Shown: positions 1-6,326 of the stretch, piece after piece
Position numbering within the stretch: the stretch's first letter is position 1
How the letters are laid out: every line of letters starts with the position of its first letter
The notes under the pieces: model-generated
Database searches by the model: none
Seen by the model: only the letters and a program-made list of their open reading frames with translations
Told to the model about the DNA's origin: nothing
Translations under genes and position numbers: made by a program
Origin: GCA-2723085 sp042093455
GTDB taxonomy: Bacteria > Bacteroidota > Bacteroidia > Flavobacteriales_D > Parvicellaceae
DNA: 6,931 nucleotides
Direction: 5' to 3'
Assembly: GCA_042093455.1 (NCBI GenBank)
Contig: JBELEU010000117.1
Span: 1-6,931 of the forward strand

Positions 1-784
1 GACTGAAGCTGGTTTTGGTGCAGATTTAGGTGCAGAAAAATTTTTAAATATTAAATGTGTTTCTGGAGGACTTTCTCCTAAAGCACTTGTTTTGGTTGCA
101 ACTATAAGAGCCTTAAGACACCATGGAGGAGCAAAAAAAGAAGAATACAATACACCGAGTGTTGAAAAAGTGAAAAAAGGAATTTCAAACCTTAACAAGC
201 ACATTGAAAATTGCAAAAAATTTGGTCTTAATCCTGTTGTAGCCATCAATGCATTTCCATCTGATTCTAAAGAAGAAGTTGATTTTATAATTGACAATTG
301 TAAAAATATTGGAGTTAAAGCTGTTGTTGCACGAGGTTGGGAAAGTGGTGGTCAAGGTATGATAGATTTAGCAGAATCAGTTGTTGGTGAAATTGAAGAA
401 GGATCTAATGATTTTAAACCCCTTTACAAATGGAATTCTCCAGTTAAAAATAAAATTGAAACAATTGCAAAAGAAATTTATGGAGCAGACGGGGTAGAAT
501 ATTCAAAAAAAGCAATGACTGAATTAACTAGAATCAATGATTTAGGATTAGAAAATTTGCCAATATGTATGGCAAAAACTCAAAAGTCTTTTAGTGATAA
601 TGATTCACTATTAGGAAGACCTGAAGGCTTTATTGTTACTGTAAGAGAGTTTGAGTTTGCTGCAGGGGCAGGGTTTATTATACCAATTCTTGGTAAAATG
701 ATGAGAATGCCCGGTTTGCCAGCTGTTCCAGCTTCGGAAGGAATGAATATTGATAAAAATGGTAAAATATCTGGTTTGTCCTAA
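1..784 (+). CDS. fhs: Formate-tetrahydrofolate ligase, C-terminal part (5' end outside window)
   Basis: ATP-dependent ligation of formate to tetrahydrofolate giving 10-formyl-THF, a cytosolic entry point of formate into one-carbon metabolism. The reading frame is open from base 2, and 260 residues are visible of a family that is normally about 555-560 residues, so roughly the N-terminal half, with the P-loop, lies upstream of the window. Visible hallmarks are TEAGFGADLGAEKF (visible residues 1-14), the VATIRALRHHGG segment (32-43), which corresponds to the second family signature with Arg where Lys is usual, and a C-terminal stretch containing AGAGFIIP and MPGLPAVPASE. The TTG at 92 is an internal Leu codon and not a start. 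The TAA stop (782-784) shares its last A with the ATG of fdhD, implying co-transcription and translational coupling. The family assignment is near certain; only the missing N-terminus cannot be checked. Confidence 0.96.
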   Translation, partial: TEAGFGADLGAEKFLNIKCVSGGLSPKALVLVATIRALRHHGGAKKEEYNTPSVEKVKKGISNLNKHIENCKKFGLNPVVAINAFPSDSKEEVDFIIDNCKNIGVKAVVARGWESGGQGMIDLAESVVGEIEEGSNDFKPLYKWNSPVKNKIETIAKEIYGADGVEYSKKAMTELTRINDLGLENLPICMAKTQKSFSDNDSLLGRPEGFIVTVREFEFAAGAGFIIPILGKMMRMPGLPAVPASEGMNIDKNGKISGLS

Positions 785-1563
785 TGAACTATTTATTACC
801 TAAATATCAAGGTGAAAAATTTCAGGACGGTAGACTTGATATTGTAGATGATTATCTATCAATTGAAGAAGCATTACAGATAAATATCAATAAAAAACCT
901 TTTACAGTAATGATGAGATCTCCTGGTGATGAGATCGACATGGTTAGAGGTTTGTTGTACAATGAAGATATTTATACCCATTTAGCACCTTTTAAAATCG
1001 AAATAATCAACAAAAATAAACTAGATTACATCACTGAGATAAATGTTGAAATCAAATCATCACTTCTTGGTGATGGTTACATGAGTAGTAGAAGTTTATT
1101 AAGTGTTTCGTCATGTGGAATTTGTGGAAAAAGAGAGTTGGGAGATTTAAGCATTAATGGTTCTAAACTTAGTGAAGTGAATTTTTCAGTTGAATTAATT
1201 GCCAAGATGTTAGTTGATATGCAATCCAAGCAATTAGGTTTTTCAAAGTCTGGAGGTTCTCATGCTGCTGCAGCCTTCGATACAAAAGGTAATCTTATCA
1301 CATTAAAAGAGGATATTGGTCGTCACAATGCAGTTGATAAAGTTGTTGGTGCATTGATTCGAAAATCGGAACTTAATAATGCAGTTTTTTTATCTGTAAG
1401 TGGTAGAGTTTCTTATGAAATTATTACCAAAACATTTAGGGCGAAAATACCTGTTTTAATTGCTGTTTCAGCACCTTCATCTTTAGCTATTGACTTTGCA
1501 AAAGAGTTAGGGGTTACGGTTTTTGCATTTTGCAGAAAAGGTAAATCTACAAGGTATTCATAA
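784..1563 (+). CDS. fdhD: FdhD, formate dehydrogenase sulfurtransferase/maturation factor
   Basis: FdhD passes sulfur from a cysteine desulfurase (IscS in E. coli) to the Mo-bisMGD cofactor of formate dehydrogenases, a step required for their activity. The 259-residue length is typical. The sulfur-carrying CxxC motif is in SCGICGK (Cys111 and Cys114). Further family hallmarks are SGGSHAAAAFD (156-166), EDIGRHNAVDK (176-186), which is part of the cofactor-binding core, and SVSGR (204-208). A soluble cytoplasmic protein is expected, and no signal peptide or membrane segment is visible. The ATG overlaps the fhs stop as TAATG and there is no Shine-Dalgarno sequence, so initiation is probably coupled to fhs termination. 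The next gene, 12 bases downstream, encodes a molybdopterin oxidoreductase and is the obvious client. The frame is intact and all expected motifs are present. Confidence 0.97.
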   Translation: MNYLLPKYQGEKFQDGRLDIVDDYLSIEEALQININKKPFTVMMRSPGDEIDMVRGLLYNEDIYTHLAPFKIEIINKNKLDYITEINVEIKSSLLGDGYMSSRSLLSVSSCGICGKRELGDLSINGSKLSEVNFSVELIAKMLVDMQSKQLGFSKSGGSHAAAAFDTKGNLITLKEDIGRHNAVDKVVGALIRKSELNNAVFLSVSGRVSYEIITKTFRAKIPVLIAVSAPSSLAIDFAKELGVTVFAFCRKGKSTRYS

Positions 1564-1575
1564 TTAATTTTTACA

Positions 1576-3873
1576 ATGGGAAATCAGAATAAAAAATCAG
1601 CTCAACCTCCTCAAAAGTTTACTGGCATTAAATTGGGTAGTCCTAAAACCTATGCTGCTGGAATTCCTGCTGTTCTATCCTCGTTAAATCACATAAACAA
1701 AGAGGTCGGCATTGTTAATGGAATTAAGTTGTTGAATAAAATGAATCAATTTAAGGGTTTTGATTGTCCAGGCTGTGCTTGGCCAGATCCAGACGATAAA
1801 AGAGCATTGCTTTCTGAATATTGTGAAAATGGTGCTAAGGCAATTTCTGAAGAATACACAAAGCAAAGGGCTGATCCTGAATTTTTTTCTAAAAATTCTG
1901 TAACATCTATGTTGGATTGGTCTGACTATGAAATCGGAAAATCGGGTAGAATAACATCTCCAATGTTTTACAATTCACAGTCTGATAAATATGAAGAAAT
2001 TTCATGGAACGGAGCCTTTAAATTGATTTCAAGAGATTTGAAGTCTCTAAAGGACCCTAATGAAGCAGTTTTTTATACCTCGGGAAGAACAAGTAATGAA
2101 GCTGCTTTTTTATATCAGCTAATGATAAGGAAATTTGGCACAAATAACCTTCCAGATTGTTCTAATATGTGTCATGAGAGTAGTGGAACAGCACTTTCAG
2201 AAACTTTAGGTATTGGAAAAGGTTCAGTAACTCTTGAAGATTTTAATCATGCTGAATTGGTAATTGTAGTAGGTCAAAACCCTGGTACAAATCATCCGAG
2301 AATGTTGTCTGCTCTAAGAAATACAAAAGAAGCTGGAGGTTCTATTATTTCAATTAATCCTCTTCCTGAATCTGGATTAGTTTCTTTTAAAGACCCACAG
2401 AAGCCTTTAGAATGTTTAGGTTCTGGGACATCTCTAACAGATTTATATTTGCCTGTTCGGATTAATGGTGATTTACCTTTATTTAAGGCCATAAATTTTT
2501 TATTAAACAAAAAAGAGGAAATTCAACCCAATTCACAGTATGATTGGGAATTCATTAACAATAAAACTTCAGGTTTTGATTCTTTTATAAATGATTTAAA
2601 AAAACAAAACTTTAATGATTTAGTAGCTGAGAGTGGTGTTGATGAGGTTTTGGTAAGGGAAGCTGCTGACATGATTGCAGGTAAAAAGAAAATTATTGTA
2701 TGCTGGGCAATGGGTTTGACTCAGCAAAAAAATGCTGTTGCCAACATACAAGAAATAGTAAATTTATTGTTGTTAAAAGGAAGCATTGGTAAGAAGGGTG
2801 CAGGAACATGTCCAGTTAGAGGACATTCCAACGTTCAGGGAGATCGAACCATGGGTATTTGGGAAAAACCTCCTAAGAGCTTTCTAAATAAATTAGGTAC
2901 TGTTTTTAATTTCTCTCCACCATTAGAGCATGGATACGATGTTGTTGATTCAATCAAGGCAATGCATGAAAATAAAGTTGAGGTGTTTTTTGCAATGGGG
3001 GGTAATTTTTTATCAGCTACTCCTGATACTGAATTCACAGCTCAAGCATTAAGAAAATGTCAACTTACCGTTCATGTTTCAACAAAATTAAACAGGAGTC
3101 ATTTAGTACATGGAAAAGAAGCTTTGATTTTGCCTGTTTTAGGTAGGTCAGAAATCGATATTCAAAAGGGTGGTAGTCAGTTTGTAAGCGTTGAAAACAG
3201 TATGGGTGTTGTTCATTCCTCAACTGGAAATATGAAACCTGTTTCTGAAAATATTATTAGTGAACCTTCTGTTCTTTGTCAATTGGCTTGCATGTTGTTT
3301 GAAGATGAAAAAGAAATGTGGGTTGAGTTTATGAATAACTACAATCTAATTAGAGACAAAATTGAAGATGTAATACCTGGTTTTGAATCATTCAATGAAA
3401 GAATTCAGAACCCATCAGGTTTCTATCTTCCAAATAATGCTAGAGATGGTGATTTTTCTAAAACTTCAACAAAAAAAGCAAATTTCACTGTTCATAAAGT
3501 TAGTAAACTTGATTTAAATGAAGACCAGTTATTGATGATGACCATTAGAACGCATGACCAATACAATACAACTATATATGGTTTAAATGATAGATATAGA
3601 GGTATTTATAATGAGAGGAGGGTTGTGCTAATGAATGAAAAAGACATGCGTTCAAGAAATCTTCAAAACTTGGATAAGGTTGATTTAATAAGTCATTTTA
3701 ACGGGGAAAAGAGATACGCTAAAGGGTTTTTAGTTGTAAAATATCCGATCCCTCAAAAATGCACTGCAACTTACTTTCCTGAAACAAATGTATTGGTCCC
3801 GATTGATAGTGTAGCTGAAAAAAGCAATACTCCAACTTCAAAATATATTGTTGTTACTATTGATAAAGCATAG
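1576..3873 (+). CDS. FdhF/YdeP-family molybdopterin oxidoreductase (putative formate dehydrogenase alpha subunit)
   Basis: A 765-residue catalytic subunit of the DMSO reductase/formate dehydrogenase superfamily, in the YdeP-like clade (E. coli YdeP is of similar length). Near the N-terminus is FDCPGCAWPDP (Cys64, Cys67) followed by Cys83 in EYCENGAKA. This replaces the four-Cys [4Fe-4S] motif of FdhF, so cluster binding is uncertain. Cys199-His200 in SNMCHESSG aligns with the Sec140-His141 pair of E. coli FdhF, making this a Cys-type enzyme. Cofactor-contact segments include GQNPGTNHPRML (233-244) and RGHSNVQGDRTMGI (415-428). The C-terminal dinucleotide-binding domain begins near residue 650 with TIRTHDQYNTTIYG (656-669). 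There is no Tat signal, so it is probably cytoplasmic. It lies 12 bases after fdhD in the same operon, which supports a formate-related, FdhD-dependent role. The true substrate of YdeP-type proteins is not settled, and no FeS or cytochrome partner gene is adjacent, so formate oxidation is inferred from context. Confidence 0.9.
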   Translation: MGNQNKKSAQPPQKFTGIKLGSPKTYAAGIPAVLSSLNHINKEVGIVNGIKLLNKMNQFKGFDCPGCAWPDPDDKRALLSEYCENGAKAISEEYTKQRADPEFFSKNSVTSMLDWSDYEIGKSGRITSPMFYNSQSDKYEEISWNGAFKLISRDLKSLKDPNEAVFYTSGRTSNEAAFLYQLMIRKFGTNNLPDCSNMCHESSGTALSETLGIGKGSVTLEDFNHAELVIVVGQNPGTNHPRMLSALRNTKEAGGSIISINPLPESGLVSFKDPQKPLECLGSGTSLTDLYLPVRINGDLPLFKAINFLLNKKEEIQPNSQYDWEFINNKTSGFDSFINDLKKQNFNDLVAESGVDEVLVREAADMIAGKKKIIVCWAMGLTQQKNAVANIQEIVNLLLLKGSIGKKGAGTCPVRGHSNVQGDRTMGIWEKPPKSFLNKLGTVFNFSPPLEHGYDVVDSIKAMHENKVEVFFAMGGNFLSATPDTEFTAQALRKCQLTVHVSTKLNRSHLVHGKEALILPVLGRSEIDIQKGGSQFVSVENSMGVVHSSTGNMKPVSENIISEPSVLCQLACMLFEDEKEMWVEFMNNYNLIRDKIEDVIPGFESFNERIQNPSGFYLPNNARDGDFSKTSTKKANFTVHKVSKLDLNEDQLLMMTIRTHDQYNTTIYGLNDRYRGIYNERRVVLMNEKDMRSRNLQNLDKVDLISHFNGEKRYAKGFLVVKYPIPQKCTATYFPETNVLVPIDSVAEKSNTPTSKYIVVTIDKA

Positions 3874-3891
3874 TTTTTATTTCTTTTATAT

Positions 3892-3939
3892 TTTGAATTA
3901 TTGATTCCTGTGAATTTTTCTTTCAAACTTAATTTTTTT
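3892..3939 (+). terminator. Possible weak rho-independent terminator of the fhs-fdhD-fdhF-like operon
   Basis: This begins 19 bases after the operon's last stop codon. TTTGAA (3892-3897) is complementary to TTCAAA (3922-3927). Within that lies a small ATTC/GAAT stem (3904-3907 with 3912-3915) around a CTGT loop, and a T-rich run with seven consecutive Ts follows (to 3939). The position fits a terminator, but the stems are short, AU-rich and interrupted, so this is only a candidate. The rest of the interval up to 4000 is AT-rich with nothing else recognisable. Confidence 0.3.
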
Positions 3940-3999
3940 GTTTGTTTTAATTGTGTTTAATTAAAGTTTGGTTGTTACTAAATACTTCCTCTAATTATG

Positions 4000-4027
4000 T
4001 TTTGTTATGGTTTTTAGACTAATTTTG
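4000..4027 (+). promoter_or_regulatory. Candidate Bacteroidota-type promoter for the desaturase genes
   Basis: TAATTTTG at 4020-4027 matches the TAnnTTTG -7 element of Bacteroidota primary sigma-factor promoters exactly. A TTTTG at 4000-4004 could be the -33 TTG element, but the spacing of 15 bases is shorter than the usual 17-23. Transcription would start about 4033-4036, leaving a leader of roughly 20 bases before the ATG at 4057. In an AT-rich interval such a match can occur by chance. Confidence 0.4.
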
Positions 4028-4042
4028 TAGAAAAATAAGTTA

Positions 4043-4058
4043 CTAATTATCTAATTAT
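4043..4058 (+). repeat. Tandem 8-bp direct repeat abutting the first desaturase start
   Basis: CTAATTAT occurs twice back to back (4043-4050 and 4051-4058), the second copy overlapping the ATG at 4057. A third exact copy is at 3991-3998, and a one-mismatch copy (CTAATTTT, 4019-4026) overlaps the candidate -7 element. The repeats are directly visible. A role as operator sites or as an unstructured translation-start region is speculation, and chance in AT-rich DNA is possible. Confidence 0.4.
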
Positions 4059-5142
4059 GAGCAATTTTAAAGCTGTTAAGTTTGATACCTCTAAAAGCGA
4101 ATTTGCAAAGGTATTAAGGAAGAGAGTTAATCAGTATTTTAAGGAAAAGAAAATTTCTAAGCACAGTAATTTCAACATGATTGCAAAAACTGTTTTTATG
4201 ATGTCATTATACCTTATACCTTATTCATTTGTTGTTACAGGTTTTGTTGAATCATATTGGTTAAACCTAGTTCTTTGGGCAATAATGGGTCTTGGAATGG
4301 CAGGTATTGGAATGAGTGTAATGCATGATGCAAATCACGGTTCCTATTCCAAGTCAAAAAGGTTAAATGATTTCATTGGGCAAGTAATAACTTTAATTGG
4401 GGGTAATGCAATTAACTGGAAATTACAGCATAACGTTTTACATCATACTTATACTAATATTTCTGGTATGGATGAAGATTTAGAATCTGATCCTTTAATG
4501 CGTTTTTCACCAGATCAAGAGGTGAAAAGATTTCATAAGTTTCAACATTTATACGCATGGTTCTTATATGGTTTAATGACTATATCATGGTCTGTAGATA
4601 AGGATTTCTCACAATTAGTCAGATATAAAAAGAAAGGTCTTTTAAAGCTTCAAAATGTTAAATTCAACAGAGCTTTAGTTACCCTAATTATTACTAAGGT
4701 CTTGTATTATTGTTATGCATTTGTTTTACCAATGATATTTGCACCTACCTGGTGGATTGCTTTAGTTGGTTATTTAATCATGCATTTTGTTGCAGGCTTT
4801 GTTTTAGCTATTGTTTTTCAATGTGCTCATGTTATTGAAAAAACAGATTATCCGAAACCATTAGAAACTGGAAATATGGAAACAGATTTCTTTGTTCATC
4901 AATTAAATACTACTGCAAATTTTGGTTCTAGATCTAAGTTCTTTTCATGGTTTGTTGGTGGTCTCAATTTTCAGGTAGAACATCATCTTTTTCCTAATAT
5001 CTGTCATATTCACTATAAAAAATTAAGTCCAATTGTTAAAAAAACTGCATTAGAGTTTGGATATCCTTATCATTCTTTTGCTACTTTTTTTGAAGCTTTA
5101 AGTTGCCATACAAGACACTTAAAGCAATTAGGAACTGCATAA
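4057..5142 (+). CDS. Membrane fatty acid desaturase, front-end type (tandem copy 1)
   Basis: An integral-membrane di-iron desaturase of 361 residues that inserts a cis double bond in an acyl chain using O2 and an external electron donor. All three histidine boxes are present: H90-DAN-H94, H125-NVL-H129-H130, and QVEHH (Gln306, His309, His310). Gln in place of the first His of box three is typical of front-end (delta-5/delta-6 type) desaturases such as cyanobacterial DesD. No cytochrome b5 domain is fused, so a ferredoxin or a separate electron carrier is expected. Hydrophobic segments lie near 44-64, 67-88, 104-118, 207-229 and 232-256, with the boxes on the cytoplasmic side. The ATG at 4057 is preceded by AT-rich sequence without a Shine-Dalgarno sequence. 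It is followed by a paralogue that aligns over its whole length. Regiospecificity and substrate (acyl-lipid or acyl-CoA) cannot be read from sequence. Confidence 0.93.
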   Translation: MSNFKAVKFDTSKSEFAKVLRKRVNQYFKEKKISKHSNFNMIAKTVFMMSLYLIPYSFVVTGFVESYWLNLVLWAIMGLGMAGIGMSVMHDANHGSYSKSKRLNDFIGQVITLIGGNAINWKLQHNVLHHTYTNISGMDEDLESDPLMRFSPDQEVKRFHKFQHLYAWFLYGLMTISWSVDKDFSQLVRYKKKGLLKLQNVKFNRALVTLIITKVLYYCYAFVLPMIFAPTWWIALVGYLIMHFVAGFVLAIVFQCAHVIEKTDYPKPLETGNMETDFFVHQLNTTANFGSRSKFFSWFVGGLNFQVEHHLFPNICHIHYKKLSPIVKKTALEFGYPYHSFATFFEALSCHTRHLKQLGTA

Positions 5143-5158
5143 CTTTTTAAAGTTTTTT
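5141..5158 (+). terminator. Small palindrome with T-tract after desaturase copy 1
   Basis: AACTTT (5141-5146) and AAAGTT (5149-5154) form a perfect inverted repeat overlapping the stop codon of the first desaturase, followed directly by TTTT (5155-5158). It resembles a minimal intrinsic terminator or an RNA processing/attenuation element between the two desaturases. The stem has only one or two G-C pairs and the centre is two bases, so real hairpin strength would be low. Confidence 0.25.
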
Positions 5159-5224
5159 AGTAATTTTTGATGAACAGAATATTTCTAATCAATTCAAAAG
5201 TTATTTTTACTTAAAATTTAAATT

Positions 5225-6313
5225 ATCAGCCACTCAAATCACATACAGTTTGATACTCAAAAACCAGAGTTTGTTAAAACACTAAGGAAAAGAGTCAATA
5301 AATATTTCAAAGAAAATAATTTATCAAAAAACCACAACACCGGAATGCTTTTCAAAACAGCATTTATGTTCTGTTTGTTTACTATTCCATTTGTTGTTAT
5401 TGTTTTAAATATTCTCCCAGGTTGGTATAATTTGTTGATGTGGGGTCTTATGGGTTTTGGAATGGCAGGTATAGGTCTTTCTGTTATGCATGACGGGAAT
5501 CACGGTGCATATTCTGGAAATTCTTTTATGAATAAATTTACTGGTTACGGATTGAACTTTGTTGGAGGTTATGATTTATGTTGGAGAATACAACATAACG
5601 TTTTGCATCACACCTACACTAATATCATTGGAATGGATGAAGATGTTGACGCAGGAATAGTTCTAAGATTTTCTGATTCCCAACCTCTTAAAGGTCACCA
5701 TAAATATCAACATTTGTATGCATGGTTTCTATATGGACTTATGTCTATATCTTGGATCATGAGCAAAGATTTTATTCAAGTAATTAAGTACAATAAAAAA
5801 AATCTCCTCAAAACTCAGAATATCACTCTTAAAAGAGCATTGTTAAACCTATCTCTTTGGAAGCTTTTCTATTTTTCATACATCATAATTTTGCCTATTT
5901 TTCTTTCTCCAAACATAGGTTTAAACATAGGCGGTTTTTTCTTAATGCATTTTATCGCTGGATTCTTTTTAACTACTGTTTTCTTGTGTGCTCACATTGT
6001 TGATAAAACAGAATTTCCATTGCCTGACAACAATGGAGTAGTTGATAAAAACTGGTACGTACATCAAATGGAAACAACTGCTAACTTTTCAAATACAAAA
6101 AGTTTTTTTTCATGGTTCATTGGTGGTTTGAATTATCAGATTGAACATCACTTGTTTCCAAACATTTGTCATGTTCATTACTATGACCTTTCTAAAATTG
6201 TCAAATCAACTGCTGAAGAGTATAACTTGCCATACCACGCTAGTAATACTTTTTACAAGGCTTTAACCCATCATTATCACCACCTCAAGTTGATGGGTAA
6301 ATATGCTAGTTGA
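5225..6313 (+). CDS. Membrane fatty acid desaturase, front-end type (tandem copy 2), apparent ATC start
   Basis: A paralogue of the preceding gene with the same fold and role: a membrane di-iron acyl desaturase. With the start at 5225 it is 362 residues and aligns with copy 1 from residue 1 with a single one-residue gap, at about half identity by eye over the N-terminal half. Boxes (full-length numbering) are H89-DGN-H93, H124-NVL-H128-H129, and QIEHH (Gln305, His308, His309). The first ATG in frame is at 5345 (residue 41), just before the first membrane segment. However, codons 5225-5344 clearly encode the conserved N-terminus (FDTxKxEF, LRKRVNxYFKE) with synonymous differences from copy 1. 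The codon aligned with copy 1's ATG is ATC, preceded by ATT and then an in-frame TAA at 5219-5221. Either a non-canonical ATC/ATT start is used, or the start has been lost (mutation or sequencing error) and a shortened protein is made from 5345. The catalytic part looks intact. It is probably co-transcribed with copy 1. Confidence 0.88.
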   Translation: MSHSNHIQFDTQKPEFVKTLRKRVNKYFKENNLSKNHNTGMLFKTAFMFCLFTIPFVVIVLNILPGWYNLLMWGLMGFGMAGIGLSVMHDGNHGAYSGNSFMNKFTGYGLNFVGGYDLCWRIQHNVLHHTYTNIIGMDEDVDAGIVLRFSDSQPLKGHHKYQHLYAWFLYGLMSISWIMSKDFIQVIKYNKKNLLKTQNITLKRALLNLSLWKLFYFSYIIILPIFLSPNIGLNIGGFFLMHFIAGFFLTTVFLCAHIVDKTEFPLPDNNGVVDKNWYVHQMETTANFSNTKSFFSWFIGGLNYQIEHHLFPNICHVHYYDLSKIVKSTAEEYNLPYHASNTFYKALTHHYHHLKLMGKYAS

Positions 6314-6326
6314 ATTTAATTCAACT
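6308..6326. terminator. Palindrome spanning both convergent stop codons; candidate bidirectional terminator
   Basis: AGTTGAATT (6308-6316), a central T, and AATTCAACT (6318-6326) form a perfect 9-bp inverted repeat. The TGA of desaturase copy 2 (6311-6313) and the TGA of hutF on the minus strand (6323-6321) are symmetrically embedded in the two arms. GCTAG/CTAGC sequences further out extend the complementarity with a bulge. The placement between convergent genes only seven bases apart fits a shared terminator, but the stem is AU-rich and neither side has a long T-tract. Confidence 0.4.

Noticed and set aside
92..784. A 230-residue protein starting at TTG 92.
   Set aside because: The frame is open to base 2 and encodes TEAGFGADLG just before, so the TTG is an internal Leu codon of fhs.
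1684..3038. Three minus-strand open frames of 60, 72 and 67 codons (1684-1866, 2292-2510, 2835-3038).
   Set aside because: They lie wholly inside the strongly conserved molybdopterin oxidoreductase gene, have no recognisable motifs, and look like antisense shadows.
5170..5345. A frameshifted true start of desaturase copy 2 at the ATG at 5170.
   Set aside because: That frame ends at 5212-5214 before reaching any homologous sequence, and homology to copy 1 begins exactly at 5225, so no frameshift is needed to explain the alignment.
4057..6313. A very recent duplication or assembly artefact producing two identical desaturases.
   Set aside because: The copies differ at nearly half of their amino acids in the aligned N-terminal half and at many synonymous sites, so they are old paralogues.
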